From DAOTXR01 sp034435375 (GTDB lineage: Bacteria > Chloroflexota > Anaerolineae > Aggregatilineales > UBA3940): DNA of 64,000 nt. The stretch covers positions 62,001-126,000 of the forward strand of contig DAOTXR010000086.1 in NCBI GenBank assembly GCA_034435375.1, in the 5' to 3' direction. Shown here piece by piece: positions 24,775 to 33,355 of the stretch. How positions within the stretch are numbered: the first letter of the stretch is position 1; each line of letters starts with the position of its first letter. Both the position numbers and the translations under genes were made by a program. The notes beneath the pieces are model-generated. The model did no database searches. It worked only from the letters and a program-made list of their open reading frames with translations, and had not been told where the DNA came from.

Positions 24775-25953
24775 CTACGATCCACCCCGCAGTTTTGCCT
24801 CCACCTCGCGGCGGATGAAACCGTTGGCGACGTAGTCAAAGTAGAAGTACTCGCCGGGGCATGACGTGTAAGCATAGTCACGGTGGCCCAGGATGCGGTC
24901 GGGTGGGATGTTGTACGTCACACTCAGCCAAGCGGCCAGGTCGATGACTGCCTGGATCGAGGCCCGCGTGGGACCCTGCTGATCGTAATCTCCCATCACT
25001 GCAATGCTGACGTGACCTGTCGGATCGTAGTCGGTGTGCGTATCGCCCACGTATTGCACCGGACGCCCCTCATAGATCGTTCCCTGTCGGTCGATCACGT
25101 AGTGGTAGGGAATATCCACCCACCCCACCGTGTCAATCGACCAGCTTTGCAAAAGTTGCATCCGGGCGATGGGGTCATGTTCAAAGTACGCGCCGTCCAT
25201 GTGAATCGTGACGCGGTCCGGCGTGTGTGGCGTATACCCACCCACGATCTCCCGTGCGCCCCACGCAGCACGCGGCACTATCGGCGGCATCGCCACCGAC
25301 CCGGCCACGGCTGATGGAGCCGGGGCGGGTGTCGCCGTCGCTGGGCTGCCGTCGGCGTTGACCATCGGCACGCCTGCCAGATCGCCGCTGAGGGTACAGT
25401 ACCACCTCGCCACCCAGCCCCGCGTGCCGCCTGCCTCGACGTACAGCCACGAACCGTCGCTGCTGACGCCTAGCACAGGCAGCGCCCGCCCCCTGCCCAC
25501 CCGGCCCACCACCGGGAAGCTGGTGCCCGGCCCGGCGCGCAGGCGCAGCGCATCGCCCGTGACAGCCTGGATGCCGTTCACGGCGGCCAAACCGTTGATC
25601 GGATTGCCATTGGTCACCGGCACGCCCATCAGGTCGCCCTGGAGGGTGCAGTACCAGGCTGCGACCCACCCCTGCCGCCCGCCATCCTGGACCAGAAGCC
25701 AGGTCGCCGCCTCGTTGCGGCCTATCACCACCAGCGGCTTCCCGGCTGGCACCCGTCCGATGACGCTATAGCCAGTGCCGGGGCCGCTGCGCAGCCGCAG
25801 CGTGTCGGTGGGTGTGGCCGTCACCGGAGTCGAGGCCTGGCTCAGCTCCGAGGCCAGCGCCGCGGGCTGTGGCAGCACGATCAGTGCGGCAAGCGCTGCC
25901 ACAGCGATCATCGCTGCGATCCGGACAATGGGTGAGACGAGTCTAGGGAGCAT
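24775..25953 (-). CDS. Secreted N-acetylmuramoyl-L-alanine amidase with two SH3 domains
   Basis: This 392-residue murein hydrolase cleaves the amide between MurNAc and L-Ala. An N-terminal signal or anchor helix (residues 10-30) precedes two bacterial SH3 repeats (about 50-105 and 133-190), each with LRLRxGPGT and GWVAxWYCTL. A Pro/Ala linker leads to an amidase_2/PGRP domain (about 225-392). Zn ligands are His251 (VTIHMDGA), His357 (GHRDY) and Cys365 (SCPG); Tyr285 fits the catalytic Tyr. I start at the ATG at 25,953, where GAGGA precedes a basic-then-hydrophobic signal sequence. A 23-residue extension upstream is open but has no site. It probably acts in wall turnover. Confidence 0.9.
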   Translation of the reverse strand: MLPRLVSPIVRIAAMIAVAALAALIVLPQPAALASELSQASTPVTATPTDTLRLRSGPGTGYSVIGRVPAGKPLVVIGRNEAATWLLVQDGGRQGWVAAWYCTLQGDLMGVPVTNGNPINGLAAVNGIQAVTGDALRLRAGPGTSFPVVGRVGRGRALPVLGVSSDGSWLYVEAGGTRGWVARWYCTLSGDLAGVPMVNADGSPATATPAPAPSAVAGSVAMPPIVPRAAWGAREIVGGYTPHTPDRVTIHMDGAYFEHDPIARMQLLQSWSIDTVGWVDIPYHYVIDRQGTIYEGRPVQYVGDTHTDYDPTGHVSIAVMGDYDQQGPTRASIQAVIDLAAWLSVTYNIPPDRILGHRDYAYTSCPGEYFYFDYVANGFIRREVEAKLRGGS

Positions 25954-25992
25954 GGCGGTCCTCAGGGTACGTGTCTGGTCAACCACGCCGCT

Positions 25993-25998
25993 ATTGTA
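25993..25998 (-). promoter_or_regulatory. Putative -10 of the amidase gene
   Basis: TACAAT on the minus strand, with a weak TTGGTG 18 nt upstream, lies 40 nt before the amidase ATG. The match is moderate. Confidence 0.35.
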
Positions 25999-26025
25999 AC
26001 CCGGCAGACAGGCCCACACCAATCT

Positions 26026-26053
26026 GCTCAGTCCCCCTCAACTGAAACGCACC
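26026..26053 (+). repeat. 28-nt intergenic element, copy A
   Basis: This stretch matches 37,303-37,330 at 25 of 28 positions; the last 17 (CTCAACTGAAACGCACC) are identical. In both copies it lies 41 nt upstream (about 40 intervening bases) of a TGG-type extended -10 on the plus strand, which suggests an activator or upstream-promoter site. Here it also lies 28 nt upstream of the divergent amidase -10. Confidence 0.55.
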
Positions 26054-26091
26054 CATGCATTAAAAAGGTCTTGATCTTTGACACAGAACTG

Positions 26092-26100
26092 TGGTAATCT
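26092..26100 (+). promoter_or_regulatory. Putative extended -10 promoter of the dehydrogenase gene
   Basis: TGG-TAATCT, about 41 nt after the 28-nt element. It would give a leader of about 250 nt with hairpins (CCCCGA/TCGGGG near 26,123-26,146; GCAGGTCGC/GCGACCTGC near 26,192-26,215). Confidence 0.4.
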
Positions 26101-26180
26101 GAACATGCTAGATTGCATCTTCCCCGACCTTTGGAGAGATCGGGGAACCCAACCTTGATTTTCCCTCAAGGAGAGACAGC

Positions 26181-26267
26181 GTGAGCCAAAGGCAGGTCGC
26201 ACGCCAGCGACCTGCCGCACGCTTGGTTGGCGCTGTGGGCAGTGGGGGGAGATACCTCGCTCTTTGA
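26181..26267 (+). CDS. Possible 28-codon leader ORF
   Basis: A GTG preceded by AAGGAGAG opens a 28-codon, Arg-rich frame (VSQRQVARQRP start) ending 88 nt before the dehydrogenase ATG. Its Shine-Dalgarno is partly paired with an upstream CCTTGA in a small hairpin. This could be a regulatory leader or chance; there is no homology argument. Confidence 0.25.
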   Translation: MSQRQVARQRPAARLVGAVGSGGRYLAL

Positions 26268-26355
26268 GCTGCCCCTGAAATCATACAGCACCTCGAAATC
26301 GCCGGTCAGGCCGCTATACCCAGACTAACAAGGAGTGTTTCCAGGAGGGAATTTC

Positions 26356-27255
26356 ATGGCAAAGCCTGTGATCGGATTTATCGGATTGGGCATCATGGGT
26401 CGCCCGATGGCCGGACGGCTGATCGACGCAGGCTATCCACTGGTGGTCTACGACGTGAACGCCGCACCCGTCGAGGCGCTCGTCGGGCAGGGAGCACAGC
26501 GAGGCGCATCGCCCCAGGATGTGGCCAGCCGATCCGAGGTGATCATCACCATGCTGCCCGACACGCCGGACGTAGAGCAGGTCGTCTTTGGCCCCCAGGG
26601 CATCTTGGACGGCATCCGCCCCGGCGCGATCTACATCGACATGTCCACCATCGCGCCCAAGACGGCTGTGCGGATCGGCCAGACGGCAGACGAGCGTGGC
26701 TTCCAGGCGCTCGACGCCCCGGTGAGCGGCGGCGATGTGGGCGCACAGCAAGGCACGCTCTCGATCATGGTCGGCGGCAGGGCAGAGACCTTTGATGCGG
26801 CAAGGCCGATCTTCGAGGTGCTCGGCAAAAACGTCGTGCTGTGCGGCGATCACGGGGCGGGGCAGATAGTCAAGGTGTGCAATCAGATTCTGGTCGGCGT
26901 GACAATTGCGGGAGTGGCCGAGGCGCTGACCCTGGGAGCCAGAGCCGGGGTTGACCCCGCCAAAATTGTCCAGGTGCTGAGCGCCGGATTGGCGCGCTGT
27001 GGCGTGCTCGAAAACCGGGGGCAGCGTATGATCGAGGGCGACTTTGCGCCAGGGTTCCGCTCACGCCTGCACTATAAGGATATGCGCATCGCTGTGGCCA
27101 CTGGCCAGGACTACGGCGTGCCGCTGCCGGTGGCGGGCCTGGTTCACGAGCTGTTCAAGGAGCTGGTCGTCTCTGGGCGCGGCGACCTCGATCATAGCGG
27201 CCTGCTGACGCTCATCGAGGATCGGGCAGGAATCCAGGCCCGCAAGCGGGCCTAG
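26356..27255 (+). CDS. 3-hydroxyisobutyrate / tartronate-semialdehyde reductase family dehydrogenase
   Basis: This 299-residue NAD(P)-dependent beta-hydroxyacid dehydrogenase has the Rossmann motif IGFIGLGIMGRPMAGRL at its start, the substrate-binding DAPVSGGDVGAQ, and the catalytic Lys in KVCNQI. Sequence style is nearest to 2-hydroxy-3-oxopropionate reductase (GarR/GlxR), but 3-hydroxyisobutyrate dehydrogenase or a glyoxylate/succinic-semialdehyde reductase is possible. AGGAGG stands 8 nt before the ATG at 26,356, which sets the start; seven upstream codons are open but unsupported. It is monocistronic with a long structured leader. Confidence 0.88.
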   Translation: MAKPVIGFIGLGIMGRPMAGRLIDAGYPLVVYDVNAAPVEALVGQGAQRGASPQDVASRSEVIITMLPDTPDVEQVVFGPQGILDGIRPGAIYIDMSTIAPKTAVRIGQTADERGFQALDAPVSGGDVGAQQGTLSIMVGGRAETFDAARPIFEVLGKNVVLCGDHGAGQIVKVCNQILVGVTIAGVAEALTLGARAGVDPAKIVQVLSAGLARCGVLENRGQRMIEGDFAPGFRSRLHYKDMRIAVATGQDYGVPLPVAGLVHELFKELVVSGRGDLDHSGLLTLIEDRAGIQARKRA

Positions 27256-27608
27256 GGTGCGCACAGGAGACGATTTAAGGACTTCCCTGAAAGTTTTCCT
27301 CAAAACCTTTCAGGAAAACATGGCCCCCTTCCCGCCGTCCCTGAGGACGAACCCTAAGGGCTGCCCGCCCGCAACACTCAGGCCGCTTGGGTGTTCTTCC
27401 TGTAGATGCCAGGTCCATTCTTTGCTGCCTGCGTCGCCCTCAGCGGCCTGAAGTGTGGTATAACTCATCAAATGCGTGTCACCCCGGCAAAGCCCCGGCT
27501 GCGCCGGGCGAAGGCGCGATTGCTCAACCGCACCCTCTCCCATGATCCTCGAATCGCTTCGCGGACCATGCTCAGATGGCAGCACCATTCAGATTGGAGG
27601 ATACAATT
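27256..27608. other. Intergenic region with stem-loops and a promoter for the GH3 gene
   Basis: The region holds a bulged 12-bp stem-loop at 27,286-27,314 (CCTGAAAG with CTTTCAGG) and an 8-bp hairpin at 27,373-27,395 followed by CTTCCTGT, a possible weak terminator of the dehydrogenase gene. An extended -10 is listed separately. No gene is seen. Confidence 0.5.
27456..27464 (+). promoter_or_regulatory. Putative extended -10 promoter of the GH3 gene
   Basis: TGG-TATAAC with no clear -35, about 145 nt before the GTG start of the glycosidase. Confidence 0.45.
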
Positions 27609-30089
27609 GTGGCACCTGCAAAGAAAAAACTGAACCCGGCTGCGGTCGAGCGCCGTGTCGAGGACCTGCTCGGCCAGATGACCCTGAAAGAGAAGGTTGC
27701 ACTGCTCTCCGGCCAGGACCTGTGGCATACCGTTCCCAACGAACGCCTGGGCATCCCTTCTCTGGCAATGACCGACGGCCCCCACGGCGTCCGCACCGAC
27801 GACTCTCCCAATCGCGTTCATGGCCCCGCCACCTCTTTCCCCACTGGGGTGTCGATGGCCTCCAGTTGGGACCCCGACCTGATCGAGCTGGTCGGCATGG
27901 CGCTGGGTGAAGAGACCTTAGCGCTGGGCTGCGACATCCTGTTGGGGCCATGCGTCAACATCGTCCGCACGCCGCTGGCAGGTCGCAACTTCGAGAGTTA
28001 CTCGGAAGACCCCTATCTGGCAGGCCGCATCGGTGTGGCATGGGTCAACGGCGTGCAGAGTCAGAATGTCGGCGCGTCGCTCAAACACTACGCCGCCAAC
28101 AATCAGGAGATCGAGCGTTTCCGGGGCAGCTCCGAAGTCGATGAGCGCACGCTGCGCGAGATCTACCTGGCCCAGTTTGAGGCCATCGTCAAAGAGGCCC
28201 GGCCCTGGACGGTGATGTGCTCCTACAACCGCATCAACGGCGTACACGCCAGCCAGAACCACCACCTGCTCACCGAGATTCTCAAGGACGAGTGGGGCTA
28301 CGACGGCGTGGTGATCTCTGACTGGATGGCCAACCACACCACTGTGGAGTCGATCAAGGCCGGGCTGGACCTTGAGATGCCCGGCCCTGCCAAGTGGTAC
28401 GGCGACCTGCTGGTCGAAGCAGTGCGCGTCTGGCAGGTTGAGGAAGCAGTGATCGACGAGGCTGTGCGCCGCATCCTGCGCATGATCGTCCGCTCAGGCC
28501 GGATGGACGATCCTCCCTTCGTGCGACAGGGATCGGTCAACACGCCCCAGCACCAGGCGCTCGCCCGGCGGCTGGCCGAGGAGTCGATGGTGCTGCTCAA
28601 GAACGAGGGGGGCCTGCTGCCGATCAACAAGCGGCGCATCAAATCCATCGCCGTGATCGGCCCCAACGCCGACGAAGCCCGCGTCGGCGGCGGCGGCAGC
28701 TCGTTCCTCCAGCCGCCCTACAGCGTCAGCCCGTTGGAAGGGCTGCGTGCTGCTCTCGGCGATGCAGTCGAGATCGGCTACGAGCGCGGCTGTGACAACT
28801 ACGCCGAGCCGCCAACCCTCAAGCCAGACCTCGTGACTTCGCCCGCTGGCCAGGGCTTTGCCGGCGAGTATTTCAACAACCTGGACTTCTCCGGCGAGCC
28901 GGCAGCCAGGCGTCTCGACCCTCAACTGGATTTCTGGTGGATGCGCCTGCCAGAAGGCATCACATCTCACTCCTACTCGGCCCGCTGGACAGGCACCCTC
29001 TCCGCGCCGCGCACAGGCCGTCATGTGTTCAGCCTGACCACCTCTGGTGTGTGCCGCCTGTTCGTGGACGGCGCTCTCGTCGCCGAAGCCGCCGCCGACC
29101 CGAAGGCCCGCGAGGTGTGGTCGGTGGGCGGAGCCGCCGGTTTTGTGGACCTGGTCGAAGGGAAGAAGTACGACCTGCGAGTGGAGTGCGTCAAACCCAT
29201 CGAGACCGACTTCTTGATCTTGAATCTGGGCTTGGCCTACGCGCCAGAGCACGACGACCGCATCGCCCGCGCTGCTGAGCTGGCAGCCCGCTCCGATGTG
29301 GCTGTCATCTTCGCCGGGATGCCGACCGGCTTTGAGTCGGAGGGCAGGGATCGGCCCGACATGAAACTGCCCGGTCCGCAGACCGAATTGATCCGCGCTG
29401 TAGCTGCTGCAAACCCCAACACCGTTGTGGTGCTCAACGCCGGCGCACCGGTCGAGATGCCGTGGATTGAACAGGTCCCGGCGGTGATCGAAGCCTTCTA
29501 CCCCGGCCTGGAGGGCGGTCACGCTATTGCCAATATTCTGCTGGGCAAGGTCAACCCATCGGGCAAGCTCTCGGTGACGTTCCCCAAGCGCTACGAGGAC
29601 AATCCCAGCTATGGCAACTATCCCGGCACGCGCCAGGTGTACTACGGCGAGGGCGTGTTTGTCGGCTACCGCTACTACGACGCCAAAAACGTCGAGCCGC
29701 TATTCCCCTTTGGGCATGGCCTCAGCTATACCACCTTCAGCTACAGCGCGCTGCGCGTCCCCAAGCGAGCTAGGGTCGGCCAACCCGTGACGGTGAGCGT
29801 CACCGTGACCAACTCCGGCGACCGCGCGGGCAAAGAAGTGGTGCAGCTCTACGTGGGCGACCGCGAGTCATCGCTGCCCAGGCCGCCTAAGGAGTTGAAG
29901 GGCTTCCAGAAGGTGTCGCTGAAGCCGGGCGAGAGCGTCATCGTCACCTTCGAGCTGGACGAGCGGGCCTTCTCATTCTATGATCCGTATCGCGGCGGCT
30001 GGGTAGCCGAGCCAGGGGAGTTCGACATCCTGGTCGGCAGCTCCTCACGTGACATCCGCCTGAAGGCCGTCCTGCGTCTGGCGGAGTAA
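27609..30089 (+). CDS. Family 3 glycoside hydrolase with PA14 domain (beta-glucosidase type)
   Basis: This 826-residue enzyme hydrolyses terminal beta-glucosides or related sugars. The GH3 N-terminal barrel contains MTDGPHGVR, substrate-binding KHYAANNQE and the nucleophile Asp238 in VVISDWMANHTT. The GH3 C-domain is split by a PA14 domain (about residues 415-545, starting GQGFAGEYFNN), as in glucosidases with an extended substrate pocket. A fibronectin-III-like end follows (VTVTNSGDRAGKEVVQLYV). No signal peptide is visible, so it probably acts in the cytosol. GGAGG is 8 nt before a GTG at 27,609; the in-frame ATG 33 nt upstream lacks a site. Confidence 0.93.
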   Translation: MAPAKKKLNPAAVERRVEDLLGQMTLKEKVALLSGQDLWHTVPNERLGIPSLAMTDGPHGVRTDDSPNRVHGPATSFPTGVSMASSWDPDLIELVGMALGEETLALGCDILLGPCVNIVRTPLAGRNFESYSEDPYLAGRIGVAWVNGVQSQNVGASLKHYAANNQEIERFRGSSEVDERTLREIYLAQFEAIVKEARPWTVMCSYNRINGVHASQNHHLLTEILKDEWGYDGVVISDWMANHTTVESIKAGLDLEMPGPAKWYGDLLVEAVRVWQVEEAVIDEAVRRILRMIVRSGRMDDPPFVRQGSVNTPQHQALARRLAEESMVLLKNEGGLLPINKRRIKSIAVIGPNADEARVGGGGSSFLQPPYSVSPLEGLRAALGDAVEIGYERGCDNYAEPPTLKPDLVTSPAGQGFAGEYFNNLDFSGEPAARRLDPQLDFWWMRLPEGITSHSYSARWTGTLSAPRTGRHVFSLTTSGVCRLFVDGALVAEAAADPKAREVWSVGGAAGFVDLVEGKKYDLRVECVKPIETDFLILNLGLAYAPEHDDRIARAAELAARSDVAVIFAGMPTGFESEGRDRPDMKLPGPQTELIRAVAAANPNTVVVLNAGAPVEMPWIEQVPAVIEAFYPGLEGGHAIANILLGKVNPSGKLSVTFPKRYEDNPSYGNYPGTRQVYYGEGVFVGYRYYDAKNVEPLFPFGHGLSYTTFSYSALRVPKRARVGQPVTVSVTVTNSGDRAGKEVVQLYVGDRESSLPRPPKELKGFQKVSLKPGESVIVTFELDERAFSFYDPYRGGWVAEPGEFDILVGSSSRDIRLKAVLRLAE

Positions 30090-30133
30090 GCCGCGACTTT
30101 CAGGCCCCCGCTTCCATTGCGGATCACGCCACC

Positions 30134-30177
30134 GTTGTCCCCTCTTCCCCGCGCACACGTTGGGAAGAGGGGACGAC
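30134..30177. terminator. Bidirectional hairpin between convergent genes
   Basis: A 16-bp stem with one mismatch or wobble (30,134-30,149 with 30,162-30,177) and a 12-nt loop sits between two convergent stops. There is no T-run on either side. Confidence 0.55.
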
Positions 30178-30225
30178 GCGACGGCTAAGGACCGTTTCCC
30201 GACCAGACATATGTCTTTCCACAGC

Positions 30226-31032
30226 CTAGAGGGACGCAAGAGACTCCCTTGCCTGACCTGTCCTCCGCATCGCCACACTCCCTTGCGCCCCACGTTGCCC
30301 CACATAGAAAATATCGCCTGCGATGCATGGATTGTACACCAACCCGACCTTATACAACGCCGTGATCAGATAGCGCACCGCCGTCCTGACGACTTCCCCG
30401 CCCCGCACAAACTCGGAAAAAACCAGCGGGATTGTCGCCTGGCCCTCTAGCGCACACCGCTGCGTCAGGAAACCGTGCGCCTCCAGCGTCGCACGCAAGC
30501 CCTCTGGAGTGTAGGCGCGCAGGTGCGTCTTATCGGTGTGGTGCAGGTAGGTCAGGCCATAGCGCGGCAGAATGCCATCGTCGCTGTGCGGAACCGACAG
30601 GATCAGCCGTTGGCAACACACCCGCGCGATCTCGTCCAGCAGTCCTGCTTCGTCCTCAAAATGCTCAAGAATGTCGAACATCAGCACAGTATCGAACGCG
30701 CCATCCTCAAAGGGCAGCGGCAGGCCAATCTCCCCCTCGATGACCCGCACTCGCGCGTCATCCACACGGTTGACCATGTCCATCCCCACCACCTTGAAGT
30801 CTGCATCGGCCAGCGCAGCAGCGTACCAGCCCCGCCCGCAGCCCACGTCTAGCGCCGTTTGCCCCTGAGCGTACCGACTCACGTAGTCCAGCTTGAGCTG
30901 GGATGGGCTGAACTCCCACCCCACACCGAGCATGCTCTCATCCATGTCGATTCTGGCTACCTCCCGTTGCTGCTGTGCAGCAAGTGTGCCCCCTGGGTCA
31001 AGGGCGGCTGTCTCCTGTCTTGGATGCCTCAT
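30226..31032 (-). CDS. SAM-dependent methyltransferase (class I)
   Basis: The 268-residue enzyme has motif I LDVGCGRGWYAAALADA, acidic VVGMDMVN, and the MFDILEHFEDE post-motif typical of Methyltransf_11/UbiG-like proteins. A C-terminal hydrophobic stretch (TAVRYLITALYKVGLVYN) may associate with membrane. The start is uncertain: the ATG at 31,032 has a weak GGGA site, and an ATG at 30,945 (MDESMLGVGW) begins closer to the conserved core. It is a single gene, convergent with the GH3 gene. Target unknown. Confidence 0.78.
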   Translation of the reverse strand: MRHPRQETAALDPGGTLAAQQQREVARIDMDESMLGVGWEFSPSQLKLDYVSRYAQGQTALDVGCGRGWYAAALADADFKVVGMDMVNRVDDARVRVIEGEIGLPLPFEDGAFDTVLMFDILEHFEDEAGLLDEIARVCCQRLILSVPHSDDGILPRYGLTYLHHTDKTHLRAYTPEGLRATLEAHGFLTQRCALEGQATIPLVFSEFVRGGEVVRTAVRYLITALYKVGLVYNPCIAGDIFYVGQRGAQGSVAMRRTGQARESLASL

Positions 31033-31146
31033 TTTCCCACTATCGAACCACTTTGTAAACGCTCAGAAAGCCGACGGGCGTATTTCTTTTTCGGGGCAAC
31101 TTTGGCCTCACCCCCGGCCTACGATCTCGCTGCGCCCCTGTCTTCG

Positions 31147-31155
31147 TGATAAAAT
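31147..31155 (+). promoter_or_regulatory. Putative extended -10 promoter of the Gfo/Idh gene
   Basis: TGA-TAAAAT, about 104 nt before the oxidoreductase ATG, with no clear -35. Confidence 0.4.
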
Positions 31156-31258
31156 CCATCGGGATTCACAGGATGGAAGAGCGGACCGCGTGTCTGTCCT
31201 GGAGTGATCACACTGGGTCACTTCCATATGTTCAGCTTCTCAGCCGGGAGGGTCTGCT

Positions 31259-32230
31259 ATGAGCCGTAAAATTCGCTGGGGAATCCTGAGCACGTCCGCC
31301 ATCGGTGAGAAGAGAGTCATTCCTGCCATGCAGGCATCTCGAAACGGCGTGGTGACCGCCGTTGCCAGCCGAGACCTCCAGCGTGCGCAGGAGTACGCAC
31401 AGCGACTCAACATCCCGCGCGCCTATGGCAGCTATGAGGCGTTGATCGCCGACCCGGAAGTCGATGCGATCTACAATCCCCTGCCCGCTGGCCTACACGC
31501 CGAGTGGAGCATCCGCTGCGCCGAGGCAGGCAAGCCGGTGCTGTGCGAAAAGCCGCTGGCCAGCAACGCCGCCGAAGCTCGGACGATGGTCGAGACATTT
31601 GAAAAGCGCGGCATCCTCTTCGCTGAGGCATTGATGTACCGCCATCACCCCCTGACCAAACGCGCCAAGGAACTGGTGGACAGCGGCGCGGTGGGCGAGC
31701 TGCGCTTGCTGCGCGGCACATTTAGCGTGAACATCGCCAAGCAGGATGACATCCGATTCTTCAAAGAGCTGGGCGGTGGCGCTCTGGGCGACGTGGGGAG
31801 CTACTGCGTCAGCGTGATGCGCACCCTGACCGGTCAGGAACCCACACGGGTGCGCGCTTTCGGGCAGTTTGGCGCGGGCGGCGTTGACGAGTGGCTGGCT
31901 GGCGTGCTGGAGTTCCCCTGTGGGGCGCTGGGATACTTCGGATGCAGCTTGCGCTCAGCGTTCGACTGTAGCTATGAGGTGTTCGGCTCGACAGGGCGGC
32001 TCCTGGTCGATAAGGGCACGGTGCCCTCCAAAGAGTCGGAAGCTACCCTCCGGCTGTGGACAGCCGCCGGGTACCAGGAGATCGTCATCCCGCCAGCCGA
32101 TCATTACCAGATCATGGTCGAGGACTTCGCCGATGCGCTGATCGAAGGCCGACCGCCATACATGTCCCCCTGGGAGGGCGTGCGTAACATGGAAGTGATC
32201 GACCGGCTGCTGGCATCGGCGCGAGAGTGA
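31259..32230 (+). CDS. Gfo/Idh/MocA family NAD(P)-dependent oxidoreductase
   Basis: The 323-residue protein has an N-terminal Rossmann fold (WGILSTSAIGEKRVIPAM, then TAVASRDLQRAQEYA) and the family motif EKPLASNAAEA. A C-terminal alpha/beta domain contains GGGALGDVGSYCVSVMRTL. Family members oxidise or reduce sugars, inositols or dihydrodiols; this one most resembles the dihydrodiol-dehydrogenase/glucose-fructose-like branch. GGGAGGG stands 7-8 nt before the ATG. It is convergent with murB, only 12 nt between stops. Substrate unknown. Confidence 0.88.
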   Translation: MSRKIRWGILSTSAIGEKRVIPAMQASRNGVVTAVASRDLQRAQEYAQRLNIPRAYGSYEALIADPEVDAIYNPLPAGLHAEWSIRCAEAGKPVLCEKPLASNAAEARTMVETFEKRGILFAEALMYRHHPLTKRAKELVDSGAVGELRLLRGTFSVNIAKQDDIRFFKELGGGALGDVGSYCVSVMRTLTGQEPTRVRAFGQFGAGGVDEWLAGVLEFPCGALGYFGCSLRSAFDCSYEVFGSTGRLLVDKGTVPSKESEATLRLWTAAGYQEIVIPPADHYQIMVEDFADALIEGRPPYMSPWEGVRNMEVIDRLLASARE

Positions 32231-32242
32231 AGTGGGCGCTCC

Positions 32243-33151
<909 letters not shown>

Positions 33152-33355
33152 GAGACTCTCCTGCGCAGCGTGGGGCGGCCTGTAAAGAACGGCCACGGAA
33201 CGACAGTCATCCCCATCATACCGTGTCCAGACGCATCCTGCACCTGCGCCGATACGGCCAGCGCGGCGCTGAATTACCCTATACAATAGAGGAAAGTTTG
33301 GGTCCGGGACAACTATGCTATGCCTATATTCCCACCGCTCCTAAGGAGGTGTCAC
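33152..33355. promoter_or_regulatory. Divergent promoter region of murB and the SGNH-type surface protein
   Basis: Minus strand: TATGAT (33,215-33,220) for murB. Plus strand: TACAAT (33,282-33,287) for the surface protein. Neither has a convincing -35. Confidence 0.35.

Noticed and set aside
27576..27608. Upstream in-frame ATG as the GH3 start
   Set aside because: It has no Shine-Dalgarno, while GGAGG lies within this stretch at ideal spacing from the GTG at 27,609.
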